A DNA stretch of 64,000 nucleotides, taken from positions 992,001 to 1,056,000 of the forward strand of contig JAJTTP010000005.1 in the NCBI GenBank assembly GCA_023313575.1. Direction: 5' to 3'. This document shows, one piece after another, positions 10,360 through 22,039 of this stretch. Under the pieces are notes generated by a model that made no database searches, was not told the DNA's origin, and was given only the letters and a program-made list of their open reading frames with translations. Source of the stretch: Eutypella sp. D-1 (lineage: Eukaryota; Ascomycota; Sordariomycetes; Xylariales; Diatrypaceae). Numbering within the stretch: position 1 is the first letter of the stretch; each line of letters begins with the position of its first letter. The translations under genes were made by a program, and so were the position numbers.

Positions 10360-11403
10360 ATGATCTCTTCCTCCTTTCGCACTCTTGGTTTCTTCTCCAG
10401 ATCTTTAATATCCAGAGGTAACCTTGTAACTTCATCGACCCAAAGTCTGCGTCCCCTAATAAACCGCGCCATGGCTACCATCAACACCCCCTCTCCGGTG
10501 CTCAAGAAGCCCGTGAAGATGGCCTGTATTCAGCTTATGAACGGTATGGACAAGGATGTGAATCTGGCCCATGCAAGGGAGAAGGTCCTGGAGGCCGCCC
10601 AGGGAGGCGCCAAGATCATCGTCCTGCCAGAATGCTTCAACTCCCCTTACGGCTGTGACTTCTTCCCCAAGTATGCCGAAACCCTCCTCCCCAGCCCTCC
10701 CACCAAGGAGCAGTCTCCCTCTTTCCATGCCCTCTCCGCCATGGCCGCTGAGACCAAGACCTACCTTATCGGCGGGTCTATCCCTGAAGCTGACCCGGAT
10801 CCGGCTTCTAAGAAGTACTACAACACACTTCTGACCTTCGGGCCCGACGGCGCCCTGCTTGCGACCCACCGTAAGGTACACTTGTTTGACATCAATATCC
10901 CGGGGAAGATCCGCTTCTTCGAGAGCGACGTGCTATCACCCGGAAACCAGCTCACCCTGGTCGATATTCCTGAGTACGGCAAGATCGCTGTCGCCATCTG
11001 CTATGACATCCGCTTTCCGGAACTAGCAACCATTGCCGCGCGCAGGGGGTGCTTCGCCCTTATCTACCCAGCCGCCTTTAACCTGACCACTGGCCCTCTT
11101 CACTGGCGCCTCCAGGCTCAGGCCCGTGCCATGGATAACCAGATCTATGTTGCCCTATGCAGTCCTGCCCGTGACAACGATGGCCCCTATCAAGCTTACG
11201 GCCACACCATGGTTGTTGACCCCATGGCCCAGGTCGTTGCCGAGGCCGAGGAGGCTGAGACCATTGTCACCTGGGAGCTCGACAGCGCTAAGATCGAGGA
11301 CACGAGGAAGGCCATCCCTCTAACCTACCAGCGAAGGTTCGACGTCTACCCCGACATCAACGAGGGCAAGATCAGCTTCGGCGAGACGAATTTACCCAAG
11401 TAA
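10360..11403 (+). CDS. NIT3: Omega-amidase / Nit2-type nitrilase-superfamily amidohydrolase
   Basis: Single exon, 347 aa from ATG 10360. Carries the nitrilase triad: Glu91 in LPECFNSPYG, Lys172 in HRKVHLFD and Cys214 in ICYDIRFPEL, plus the GPLHWRLQARA-like and YGHTMVVDP segments of the Nit2/Nit3 branch. This branch hydrolyses omega-amides such as alpha-ketoglutaramate, or deaminated glutathione. Residues 1-36 are Ser/Arg/Leu-rich with no acidic residue and look like a mitochondrial presequence. A second in-frame ATG at 10471 starts MATINTPSP, the length usual for cytosolic family members, so two isoforms from one gene are plausible. The frame stays open upstream to 10267 but without an ATG. 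The choice between the Nit1-like and Nit2-like substrate is inference; the branch motifs favour Nit2. Confidence 0.92.
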   Translation: MISSSFRTLGFFSRSLISRGNLVTSSTQSLRPLINRAMATINTPSPVLKKPVKMACIQLMNGMDKDVNLAHAREKVLEAAQGGAKIIVLPECFNSPYGCDFFPKYAETLLPSPPTKEQSPSFHALSAMAAETKTYLIGGSIPEADPDPASKKYYNTLLTFGPDGALLATHRKVHLFDINIPGKIRFFESDVLSPGNQLTLVDIPEYGKIAVAICYDIRFPELATIAARRGCFALIYPAAFNLTTGPLHWRLQAQARAMDNQIYVALCSPARDNDGPYQAYGHTMVVDPMAQVVAEAEEAETIVTWELDSAKIEDTRKAIPLTYQRRFDVYPDINEGKISFGETNLPK

Positions 11404-11804
11404 AAACGGATCTCATGACGAGTACTGTCCCGTTTTGGGGGTATATAAGATATCAATTCCAGCGAACTTATCAGGATATATATAGACTAGGCCGTGAAAA
11501 GGGGATACATGAGGGCAACAGGGCCCATCCCGGACTGGGAAGATGACCTACAGAAGATGCGTTGCTGCAAAGAATGAACCGGTTTACACTATCTGTCATA
11601 TACATACATATATCACTGAGGTATATGGCATATTTACTATGCAATTTCACATGGCAAAAAACCAATAAGAAAATACAGAAAGAATATATAAGATAAACAT
11701 CTCTGTCTATAGCACGAGCCTGACTAATGCAGTAGAATTATGTATAAGAACTTCGGATCACCGCCTAACCAGCCCAAACGCCAACCTATAGACGGAGGAT
11801 AGCC
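11404..11804. other. Convergent 3' intergenic spacer
   Basis: 401 bases between the tail-to-tail stops of the amidase (+) and LIS1 (-). AT-rich with TATATA runs, consistent with opposing 3' UTRs and polyadenylation regions. No gene seen. Confidence 0.6.
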
Positions 11805-13358
11805 TCAGTTAGCAAATATCCTCACCTTCTGATCCACCCCACCCGTAGCAATGACGCATCGAATCTGCATGCCAGGCGCGGGCTCTGCTGCCGCGCCGTT
11901 GGGCTTCCACGCATCGGCCTCGGCATCCCGCCCCGCGCTGTCCTTCTCGACGCCCGGGGCCCACTTGAGGGAGGCGATGAAGGCCTCGTGCACGCCCGAG
12001 AGGACCTTAACGCACTTGCCGCCCTGCGCGAGGTCCCAACACCGCAGCGTCTTGTCGTCTGACGCTGACAGCAGGTACCGGCCGCCCGGGTGGAACAGAA
12101 GCGCCCGCACCCAGCTGTCGTGCCCTGCCAGCGTCGCCAGGCATGTACCCCGCGCATCCCACAGCCGGATCGTCTTGTCCCGTGAACCGGTCGCCATGAA
12201 CTCCGCCGTCTCAGTAGCGGGCGGTGGCCTCCTTGGACCCGCGCCCCCAGCCGGGGTGGTGAAGGAGGCCAGGTATCGGTAAGAGGCGTGCGGTGCGAGC
12301 GCACAGCATTCGAGGAAGTGTTCGTGGCCTAGCAGCGTCAACTTGGCGTCTCCGGAGGCCGCCGCCGATGGGTCCCCGCCACCTGAAAGATCCCACAGCC
12401 GCGCAGCCATGTCGTCGCCCGCCGAGAGAAGGAAGCGCCCATCGGGCGAGGCGCAGACGTCACGCACCCAGGCAGCGTGGCCGCGCAGCGTGCGCACGCA
12501 GAACCCCGTCGTCACATCCCAGATCATGAGGGTGCGGTCCCTGCTAGCGCTCACGAGAAGGTGTCCGGAGGACGGCGAGGACGACGGGACGAAGCGGACG
12601 GCGCTGACGCTGTGCTCATGGCCCGCCAGCGTGCGGGTGTTCTTGTATTCGTCGGCGGGGTCCCAAAGCTTGATGGTCATATCAGAGCTACAGGAGGCCA
12701 GCAGGGGGGCGCCGCGGGGCCCGCCGAAGTCAACATCCAGCACCGCCCGCGTGTGGCCCTTGACCGTGCGTTCCAGCTCTCCCAGCTCCCAGTCCCAGAT
12801 CTTGATCATGTAGTCGTCCGACCCCGACGCAATCGAAGTGAACACCGGGTGGAACGCCACGCAGTTGATCGGCGCCCGGTGCGACTCCAGCGTGTGCCGC
12901 GCCGGCGCCCCTGGTAGCCACGACGCCGGGTCCTGCTGTCGCTTCGATAGCCCGCTCGGCGTCGCGTTGTCCAATTCGCTCTGCAGGGCTTTGTTCTTTG
13001 CCTCTAGATCTAAGATCTACATGTTTTCTGTCAGACGGATGAAAATAGACGCACAACCCGTGTGCGACAATATCTCGATGGGCGACCTTACCTTCCTCTG
13101 TAGCCGAACGATGCTCGTCCACTTCTTCTCCAGCAGCGATTCATATTTTTTGGCAGTGGCCACGTCGAAGACCTCTTCGCTAAGGTTCAACTCCGTCCTC
13201 AGTATGTTGGCAGCATTGGGCAGGTCGCTCGCGGTCAAGTACGCTATGATGGACTTGTGGCTGTAGGCATCGTGTTAGTACTTTATGCCTTGGTATACTC
13301 GTCAATTACTTTTCACGCACAGCTCTTCTGCCTGTTTATTCGACAGTAAGGGCGCCAT
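11805..13358 (-). CDS. PAC1: LIS1/NudF/PAC1 nuclear distribution protein
   Basis: Dynein regulator at microtubule plus ends, required for nuclear migration. Exons (minus) 13358-13321, 13260-13092 and 13016-11805 join in frame to 472 aa. Domain order: LisH motif (residues about 9-40, [20 protein letters not shown]), a short coiled coil (about 60-85, [20 protein letters not shown]), then seven WD40 repeats whose units end in IKIWD, IKLWD, LMIWD, ARLWD, IRLWD and LRCWD, with a final KVRIF. Length and order match fungal PAC1/NudF. WD repeats 4 to 5 contain an extended Gly/Pro/Ala-rich insertion (near 12200-12400) and the last blade another low-complexity insert. Coding GC is high compared with the flanks. 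Identification is secure; exon 1 is short but its LisH sequence continues perfectly across the splice. Confidence 0.95.
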
Positions 13359-14450
13359 CTTCGCGAATACGCGCCCGATATCGGGCCGCGGTTCCTCAAA
13401 CTCGTCGTCACGTTTGCTCGCCGAGGGTGCGTGCGGGTGATCCAGCAGTCGAGAGATACGATGAAACGAACAGGGGGAAAACTCTCGTGCTCTCGTATGT
13501 TACAGCTTGCCTTTGCTTTGTTCTCGTCCTAGAATTACAATGATCTAGCTTAGGAGCACCACTTTACGTGGCATTCGAAAATGTTCACGAGAATCAGGAG
13601 CAAGGGCCAACTCGGCAAACGTCCTACATCGCGGCCGATATTTGACGAATGGCCACACGCTGGCCCAAGCGGAGCAATGGTCCCAGAAGCACGCACCCGA
13701 GATTTTATTTCAATGTACCTAGGCTTTGGTATATAAATCGAAGTATCTAATGAAGCTCTCGCGATATTTGCATGCATATTTGTAGCGGCAATCAAATGGC
13801 GCAGGAGCGCAGTTGCTTGACGATGAGGAAGAATCTGGCAGCATCCACATGAGCCTATGGCCCATCACCGCAACAGTATGCTACTAGAAGTGAACACGGA
13901 AAACCACTGTTGCATCGCCCTCCCGTCCCCTTCCTGTCAAGCTCGGCTCATCCTATGCTTAAAACGCAACTCCATTTCCTGGTCATCCTATGTTTTCCAT
14001 GCGGGAATCAGGGGAGCTATCTACTCGTAGCACGAGAGAATAAAATGGAAGATTGGACGGATGTGGTTTCCGGGGACGTGACTATCCAGCTCACGGTATC
14101 AGAACGTCAAACTATACACCCTAGTGTATAGCATGCTCGTGGCCAGGCACCATACAACCACAGTGCAAGTAAAGAGGGGGGCTTGCTCGAACGAATTGAT
14201 GACATTTAAGAACCTGAAGCCAGATATTCCGAATACCACATACGAATAGGCCCACCATAAGGCAGTGATTAGCATAACTATCACCACCGCTCATCCCATC
14301 CCTCTAGTAAAACCCTCATGGTAGTCGTGCCAAGCTCCGATCTTAGCAGGGAAACAGCTCCTACGTAGCCATATAAGTAAAAGCCACCATAGAGTAGTTG
14401 AAAACGCATGCGGCTTATAGGAAAGACGAGCGGTCTTTTTCTTCGTCGCG
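13359..14450. other. Intergenic region upstream of LIS1
   Basis: 1.1 kb between the LIS1 start (-) and the 3' end of the ankyrin gene (-). It should contain the LIS1 promoter. Only short, non-conserved frames (for example 13910-14131) are present. Confidence 0.5.
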
Positions 14451-15017
14451 CTACACCGACTCCTCTGACGTCGTCTCCCAGACTTCGTCATCGCTCCCCT
14501 CGTCCTCACTCTTGTCGCTATCTTCGCTCGTATCTTCCGCGTCTGATGCCCACCCTCCCGGCATACCGGCTACTTCGACCGAGTCCTGCCTTCGTTGGTT
14601 CCTTCCCTCTGGGAAGTTGTGATACTTCCGTATTTCGGCTATCAACTGCCGGAAACAGTCAATCTCGTCCTGGGTAATTGGGGTAATTTGGAAGTGATAG
14701 TGCTGATTAAGGATAGATATAGGGTACTCCAGGCGCTCTATGCGCTGCCTTAACAAATGCAGAGCCGTGTTGCCGTTTACATTTTCATGGTCAGGATCCA
14801 CGTAGAGGCGCGGGACTACTTTCCTCAGCGCAAGGAGGAGGTCCCACGTGGCCCACATTGCCGCGGCGTGCAATACTGTCAAGCCGACTTGATTTGTAGT
14901 GTCGAATCTTGCACCCAGACTTGACAGAGCGCTAAACAGAGGCGCGTTATCTCTCGCCATTGCTTGTACCAGTGGCGTATTTCCCCGTATGTCTCGTGCT
15001 TCTATATTCGCACCAGA
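14451..15017 (-). pseudogene. 3' part of transposon-split ankyrin-repeat gene
   Basis: Reads on the minus strand from the target site into ankyrin sequence (GANIEARDIRGNTPL, then VLHAAAMWATW and NGNTALHLL), an alpha-helical segment and a strongly acidic Glu/Asp/Ser tail ending at TGA-less stop TAG (14453-14451). It is the continuation of the gene at 22564-24617. When the element and one GCTGA copy are ignored, the codons on both sides form one uninterrupted ankyrin repeat. On its own the fragment has no start of its own; an in-frame ATG at 15083 lies in the LTR. No nonsense mutation is present, so the insertion looks recent relative to gene decay, or the fragment escaped RIP. Confidence 0.85.
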
Positions 15018-15022
15018 GCTGA
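15018..15022. repeat. Target-site duplication GCTGA (left copy)
   Basis: GCTGA immediately before the left LTR's TGTCACAC; the matching copy follows the right LTR's ...TGTCACA at 22559-22563. A 5-bp duplication is the normal product of Ty3/gypsy integrase. Confidence 0.9.
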
Positions 15023-15314
15023 TGTCACACGGGGGGGTATCCCCATATAGGATCGGCACTGCCAAGGACCTGTTGGCTGCCAAGAATGGAGATAAAAATA
15101 TATGGCGCTAACGGGCGTTAAAATGGATATAACAGATTAAAGATATAACCACCTTCTTTAAAATACGTACTCCGTACGATTATATATAAATACTAAACCT
15201 ATCCTTTAGCCTTTTCTTAAATAAATAAAAAAGCATCGTATTTTTAAAAGATTTTAATTAATTATTAATTAAATTTAATATATTATATTTAAGTTATAAC
15301 CCTTTTTTATTATA
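15023..15314 (+). repeat. Left (5') LTR, 292 bp
   Basis: Begins TGTCACACGGGG and ends in a mutated TTATTATA where the right LTR has TTGTCACA. Its first about 90 bases are GC-rich and unmutated, while its last about 120 are converted to A/T. Contains CGTACTCCGTACG at 15166-15178. Confidence 0.93.
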
Positions 15315-16130
15315 AATAATTAATTTTCTTTTTTAAAGATTATTTTATATTTTTTATAACCACTTTAAATTAAAACTCCTCGGTATATTACTTAACCGAA
15401 AATCTTTTATTTATTTACGTTAAAACGGTTAAATAAATATTATTTTACCCGTTAACGGAAAAAATATAGTTTATTTCCGTTAATACCTTTAATTTTGCTT
15501 TATAAACCGAATTAAATAATACGTTAAATTATTTAAAAAAATTTAATAACTTAAATTAAAAAATAGCCCGTTTTTTATTAAAACAGGTATTATTTATTCT
15601 TATTTTACCCGAAAAATAATTAATTTTAATACCTTTTTTTTAAATTACTGTTTTTAATATTTCGGATTTTTTACTTTTATTATTATTAATAAAATTTATT
15701 TTTTTTAATCGAAATTATTAATTATTATAATATATTTAAATAATAAAAGATTAATATATATTTTAAAACCGATAATATAATTTTATTTTTTATAATTTAT
15801 TTAATTTCGATATAGTTATAAAAAATGCTTTATTTAAAAAATTATTATTATCCCGAAACGTAATTACGAACCTTCCCGATTAAATAGTAAAAATATATTA
15901 TCGTATATAAGATATTTATTAAACCTTATATATTTAAATATACTTTATTAATAAAAGTTATTAATAACGTATTTAAAACGTATAAAAATATTATAAAAAT
16001 TTTAAAAATTAATATAAATTTATAATAATTTTATATCGTAATAATTTATAAACTTTTATAAACTAAATTTTTTATTTCCGTTAATAAATTGGTATTATTA
16101 ATAATACTTTTACTTAAAATATTTAAGAAA

Positions 16131-16135
16131 TTATT
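16131..16135. repeat. Target-site duplication TTATT of outer solo LTR (left copy)
   Basis: TTATT abuts TGTTATGG at 16136; the second copy follows ...CCGTCACA at 16989-16993. In so AT-rich a context a chance match is possible, but both copies sit exactly at the LTR-like ends. Confidence 0.7.
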
Positions 16136-16988
16136 TGTTATGGCCTGATTAGGCCAAGTGGGGCAGGCAACCCTATTCGTTAACGGTATTACCGGAAGTG
16201 TGACGGCTGGTTTATTCCTAACTATTAATCCAGTCGAAGGATCTATATTAACAGGAGTGCTAAGGGTTTTAAATAATAAGTAATTACATTTAATGATAGC
16301 AAAAAAAAAGGTGCTTTAAATAACTAAATTATATTATAAACTAGTAAGCTTAAAAATTATTTAAAAAAAAGGTAATAAACGTAATTATATATTATTTATA
16401 TCCTTTATTCCTAACATTAAAATATATGGTTATTATTAAATCGTTAGGATCGCATTTAAGTATAGCGATCTAACATCGTTAGGATTATTACCGATCTAAC
16501 CGATCCTTCCTGGTCGTGTGGCGCATATGGCTTACCCTAGTGTGGCTATCTCTTTCTCCAGAACTGGAGTCAGGGATCTTTTCTTGTTATGTTTAGCCCC
16601 ACTAGGCCCAATGGCCCAACCGGTCATAACAGGAAGAATAAAGGCACAAGCCAGCCACACTTAACAAGCCATAAAAAAAAGCCACATATAAATCCGTCAT
16701 AATCCATAAATCCAAAGGTATCAGTTAGATCCGTTACGATCTAAGGATTTAATATAACCATACATTTTAATATTAGGAATAAAAAATATAAATAATATAT
16801 AATTACGCTTATTACCTTTTTCCTAAATAATTTTTAAATTTATTAATTTATAATATAACTTAATTACTTAAAACACCCTTTTTTTTGCTATCACCAGACG
16901 TAACTACCTATTATTTAAAACCTTTAGCACTCCTGTTAACATAAACCCCTCGACTGGACTAATAGTTAGGAATAGACCAGCCGTCACA
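16136..16988 (-). mobile_element. Outer nested solo LTR (minus orientation), interrupted
   Basis: Read on the minus strand it begins TGTGACGGCTGG (16988) and ends ...GGCCATAACA (16136), giving TG...CA termini. Removing the inner insertion and one GGAAG copy leaves about 415 bp, close to the inner copy's 433 bp. It is flanked by TTATT on both sides. No internal coding region is present, so it is a solo LTR left by LTR-LTR recombination. It inserted into the gag-side interior of the gypsy element. This reading explains the large imperfect inverted repeat seen here better than a foldback or MITE model. Confidence 0.75.
16199..16631 (+). mobile_element. Inner solo LTR (plus orientation), same family as outer
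   Basis: 433 bp beginning TGTGACGGCTGG and ending CCGGTCATAACA, flanked by GGAAG at 16194-16198 and 16632-16636. Its first about 300 bp match the reverse complement of 16690-16988 with differences that are nearly all transitions; the last about 45 bp also match the outer copy's end. The middle-to-3' portion (about 16500-16630) is clearly richer in G+C than its surroundings. It has inserted head-on into the outer copy, creating the palindrome. Confidence 0.75.
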
Positions 16989-19769
16989 TTATTACCAAAT
17001 TTGCTTAAAATATTAACCTCCGTATTTAAATTATCGATAAATTATAATAAGTAATTATTATTTATTAATAAGCCTTTTTTTAATTATATAATAAGTAATA
17101 AAAATACCAGGCTTTTACCGATAATATTACCGTTTAAACCGATTAAATTTATGCTTAAATCGGTAATTTTTAAGTTAAAGAATATATTTATTTTAAACGT
17201 TTTAAAAAATATACCCGTTAATAAAAAAAAAACCCATATTTATATTAAAACTGTTATTACCGAAATATAAATATAACCGGGTAATTAACGTATAAATATT
17301 AATACCGTTATTAACCGGCTTAACCGATAAAGTTTTATTAAGCTTTTTACGGTTTTATTAAAATTTATTACTCGATTAAATACGGGCTTTTAATTTAAAT
17401 ATTTAACCTCCGATTTTTTTTAAAAAAAAAAGCTAATACTTTTTTTTATAAACCTTAATTAAGCCCGGGCTAATTTAATTTAAACTTAAATTAAACGATA
17501 ACATTTTACCATTTATTTTAATTTTAAAAAATTAAACGTTTAAAACGGTAATAACGGCGGTAAAACGTTTTTTCTTTTACGACGGGCTAATTTTCCGGTA
17601 AAATTAAAAAACTTTAATAATTTTAATAGCTTTAATAATAACTTTTTTAAAAAACCTTTTTAAAAATTTCCTCCCCCGTTTTTTAAAAAGTTAATACCTT
17701 TTAATCGGCGAAATAAAAAATACATAAATAAATATTATGCACGTTTTACCGTTACCTTAACCCTTTTTACCTTTTTTACGTTAATTTATATTAATAAATT
17801 TAAATTTTATAATAATAAAAATTTAACTAAATTCCGATTTTAATAAGTAAAAATGGAAAAATATATAAACGTTAATATCGAAAACTTTTTAACTTACCGA
17901 AAATATATAAAATTTATTAATAATTTTTTTAAAATTAAAGCTTAAACGTAATATTAAAATTGCCGATACGTTATTAATAAATATAACGTACGAAATAAAT
18001 AATAAAATTATTTAACCGATTTTTAAATCCGTTTTACGGACCCGGCGGAAAAACACCGGAATTATAAAAAAATATAAAAATTAAAATATTACGGTAATAT
18101 TTATTAATATCTTTTTAAGCTTTAAGATTTTAATAACGTAATTTAATAATTTAAAATATCTTTTTAAAACTATGTTATAAAAATGGTCCCGATAAAAATA
18201 ATCGAAATAATATTTTTTAAATTAAAAAAGCTTTCGAAATTAAATAATAAATTTATTAATACCTTTTATAACGTTAACCTTTTATATAAAAGCATTTAAT
18301 TTATGCCGGGTTTAAAAAAGTTTATTTAAGGAAAAAACGCGTTTATTTCGATAACGGAGTATTCGAAATCGGGTTAACCTTTTAAAAGTAAAAAAGATTA
18401 TTTTAATTTTAATTTAAATTAATTTTTAAAAAACTTTAAAGCTATTATTAAACCGGACTTTAAAAATTAAAAATAAAATAATATTAAAGCAGTTTTTAAA
18501 AAAATTAACCAAGTTAATATTAATTAATAAAAAGAAATAACGTATTTTATTAACGTTACGGGCGTAATAATTATTATATTTTAACTTATTACGTTAAAAA
18601 GGATATTTACAATAAAAACTTATTAGCTTTAAAAAGAAAAATCTTTTTTATTAAATATAAACGAAATAAAATTAAAGTTTTTAAAAGTAAAAAAAAGCAA
18701 ATTATTAACTTTTTTAAACAGGTTAAAAAACCCGCTATAACCCGGTTAATTATTAAATTTAATAATTTTAAATCAGATTTTTAAATAGCTTTTACGCCGT
18801 ATTTTATAAAATTTTACGGCCGTATTAAAATAGTACTTAAATAATTAATATTAAGCGTAAATATTTTACGATCGATAATAACGTTATAATTATAAATAAA
18901 TAACTTAATAAGGATTAAAAGCTTTTATAAAAGCTGTAATTTAAGCTTAAAATAAGTATTAAGCCGATAATTATAATAACGTTAATATATAATAAAAAAG
19001 AATATATAATTAAAGTTTTATTAAATTTTAACGCTTCCGTTTTTATTATATTTATTTCGAAATGCCGTGTTTAATAATTGCTTATTATTATCCGTTAAAA
19101 CGTTATAAAAAAATAATAATTTTTAATAATTCGGAAATTTTAAAGTTTAAGAAATACTATTTTAATAAGCTTGTTTTAAAACATTAAAAAAATTATTTTA
19201 TACGGTTAAACTTTAAATTAAACCCCGTAAACGAAAAATATAATATTATCTTTTTTTAATAATAAATAAATATTTATTAACCTATTAATTTTTTTAACGT
19301 AAACTTAAATAAAATTACTTTTTTTTCCGATTATTATTATAAATATTATATTAGCTTTAAACCTTTTGTTAAAATCGTAATAACTTATAATAATATTAAT
19401 TTATTAAAAAAAGTCCCGTTAAAATTTTATAAATTTATTTATATTATATCGAAAAAAACGGGTAAACGTTTTTTTAATTATTAATTATAAAACCATGCCA
19501 TTAATTTAATAAAAAGTAAAACATTTCCGTAAAGACCTTTTTATGTTATAAGTAAAATAAAACTTAAAGCTTTTAAATTATGGTTAAAAAATATATTATT
19601 TATAAAACGTATTCGTAAATTTAATTTTTTATACGCCGTTTTTATAATATTTATCTTTAAATTAAATCTTAACGATTTTTAAAGCCCGTTATCGATTATT
19701 ATAAACTTAACGATATTATTATTTTTATCCGTTATTTATTACCTTTTATTTCGGAAATACAGGATAAAT

Positions 19770-20080
19770 TTAAAAAAATTAAATGGTTTATAAAAATAAA
19801 CCTTAAAGCTGGTTTTAATTTAATTCGTATCCGGGAAAAAAATAAGTAAAAAACGGCTTTTAAATATAAATACGGGTTATTCGAGTACCTGGTTATACTT
19901 TTCGGCTTAATAAATACTTTTATTATATTTTAAGATTTAATAAATAAAACTTTTAAAAATATAATCGATAACGGTATCCTGATTTATATTAATAACTTAT
20001 TTATTTACGCTTTTACCCGGGAACGTTACGATAAAATAATTAAAAAAAAATTTACCGTTTTATTTAATATTATTTAGCCA
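19770..20080 (+). pseudogene. Decayed reverse transcriptase domain (Ty3/gypsy)
   Basis: Conceptual translation in one frame, read through stops, gives recognisable Ty3/gypsy RT signatures: KINLKAGFNLIRI, then KTAFKYKYGLFEYLV and a segment matching the PFGL-N family motif, then ILIYINNLFIYA. The last corresponds to the catalytic Y-x-D-D box, with both Asp codons read as Asn, exactly what G-to-A mutation would produce. Multiple stops confirm inactivity. Confidence 0.88.
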
Positions 20081-20419
20081 TTATACCTTAAAAATGTAAA
20101 TAAATAATTAACGAAATGGAATTTATAAGATTTATTATCGGCGAAAACGGTATATTTATATCGTTTAAAAAGGTCGAAATTATTATAAATTAAAAAACTT
20201 TTTAATTATTAAAATAATTATAAAATTTTATCGGCTTTATAAATTTTTATCGAAAATTTATTAAAAAATTCTTAAATATTGTTAAATTAATTAACGAAAA
20301 TAATAAGGCTTAATTAAAAGATTAAAAATGGACCGAAAAAATGGATTATATATTTAAAAAACTTAAAAACCGGTTTATTATAACGCTTATTTTAGCTTAT
20401 TTTAACCTTTTATAACAAA

Positions 20420-20710
20420 TTATCGTTAAAACCGACACATTTAATTTTATTTTAACCGTTATTTTTTTTAAAAGGATAACTATAATAGGTTATACTTTAT
20501 TACTTTTTATTCCTATAAATTAATATTAACGGAAATAAATTATAAAATTTATAATAAAAAGTTATTAATTATCGTTAACGCTTTTAAAAAATAACGTTAT
20601 TACTTTAAAAAATTTTAATATTAAATTAAAATATTTTCCAACCATTAAAACCTGGCTTATTTTATTACGGCTAAAGTATTTAACCGTTAATAAACCCGTT
20701 AAATATAATA
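20420..20710 (+). pseudogene. Decayed RNase H domain of the retrotransposon
   Basis: Shows KTDTFNFIL (family: a TDAS-type active-site strand), TEINYKIYNKKLLIIVNAF (family: E-I-N-Y-x-I-x-D-K-E-L-L-A-I-V) and NLAYFITAKVFNR. Stops interrupt the frame. The position directly after RT agrees with the gypsy order. Confidence 0.85.
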
Positions 20711-21089
20711 ACTTTTTATTTATTAATTTATTATTAATTATTATTTAAATAAATAAAATAAAAAGGCCGATATTTTTTTTAAATTTAAATAATATCGTTT
20801 TAAAAAAAAAGAATTTAAAAACTAGCTTATTAAAACGGTTTTATAAAATAAACATTTTATAACCGGTACGGCTAAAAACCTTAATACGATAAAAGTATTA
20901 TTATTTTTATTATTATTAACACGATTAAATAATATCCTAATTTTATTAAAAAAATTAAAATAATATTTTTAAAAAATATGAAATATTAAAAAATATTAAT
21001 TAATTTAAGTTAATATATCGAAATTAAAAAAGGTTTATTATACCGTAAAAGTCGATTTTAAATCCCGGATAGTTTTTAAAAAAAAGTAA

Positions 21090-21810
21090 TAAGTTTAAAG
21101 CATAACATATAAATAATAAAATATATAAGTATAGATAAAACTTTAAAACTAATTATTAAAAATTTTTAATAATTAAAATTAAAAACCTTTATCCGGGATT
21201 TCGTTAAAAAATGTTTTACGTATTAAAGGATAAAAAATCTTAAACATATGCTTTATAATTTTTTTTAACTTATAAAGCTTTATTATAAGCCGTGGTTAAT
21301 TATTATAATAAACTTTATCGTAAACTTATTTTTTTTTAATGGATATAATTCCATATAAATTATTATAAATCTTTTTATTAAAATGGCTTATTTTATTTTA
21401 TTTAAAAAAAAATAAAAAAAAAATAAATAATTTTATTTGCTTATTTACGAAGTATTATTAAAAATATTATAATATCTTTTTTAATATTATTTTTAATAAA
21501 GATTTTAAGTTTAATTTTAATTTATAACGAAACTTTTTTAAATTTATTAAAATTAAACCTTAAATAAGTATAACTTTTTATTTTAAAATTAACGGTTAAA
21601 TAAAATAAATTAACTAATTTTTCGAAATTTATTTTTAAGTTTTTATTAATTATAAAATATCCGATTAAAAAAACTTATTTTTTATCGTAAAATTTACGTA
21701 TAATAATATTTAATTAGCTTTATCGGGGATAACCTTTTTTTAAATATACTTTTTAATCTTATTAATTAATTATATGCTTATTAAATAACCTCGATTTATA
21801 AAAAAACGAA
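21090..21810 (+). pseudogene. Decayed integrase domain of the retrotransposon
   Basis: Fragments match the Ty3/gypsy integrase zinc-binding and core regions: an H-(x)n-K-T-L segment near 21100, then INFIVNL with FNGYNSI (family D-F-I-V-D-L-P...N-G-x-D-S-I) and KMAYFI near 21320-21400, and later a remnant of the H-P-Q-T-D-G-Q segment near 21570-21600. The first core Asp is read as Asn, another G-to-A change. Confidence 0.82.
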
Positions 21811-22039
21811 AAAATTAATCGAAAAAAGCTATATATAATATAAGCATTAAATAAATAAAAAAAGAATCGAAACTTTTATTTATTAAATAAGCTAAATAAT
21901 AATATTAAATAAAAAAAATATTAAAATTAAAAAACCGGTTAAAAAATTATATTATAAAATATTAAGTTTATAAAAATTATTAAAAATTAAGCTAAAACAT
22001 ATAATAAAAAAGATTATAAATTTTAAACGTATAAAGAAA

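Noticed and set aside
11851..12917. Plus-strand frames opposite LIS1
   Set aside because: Shadows of the high-GC WD40 coding sequence.
16136..16988. Single foldback/MITE with long terminal inverted repeats
   Set aside because: Two independent sets of 5-bp duplications (TTATT, GGAAG) and TG...CA termini fit two nested solo LTRs in opposite orientation better.
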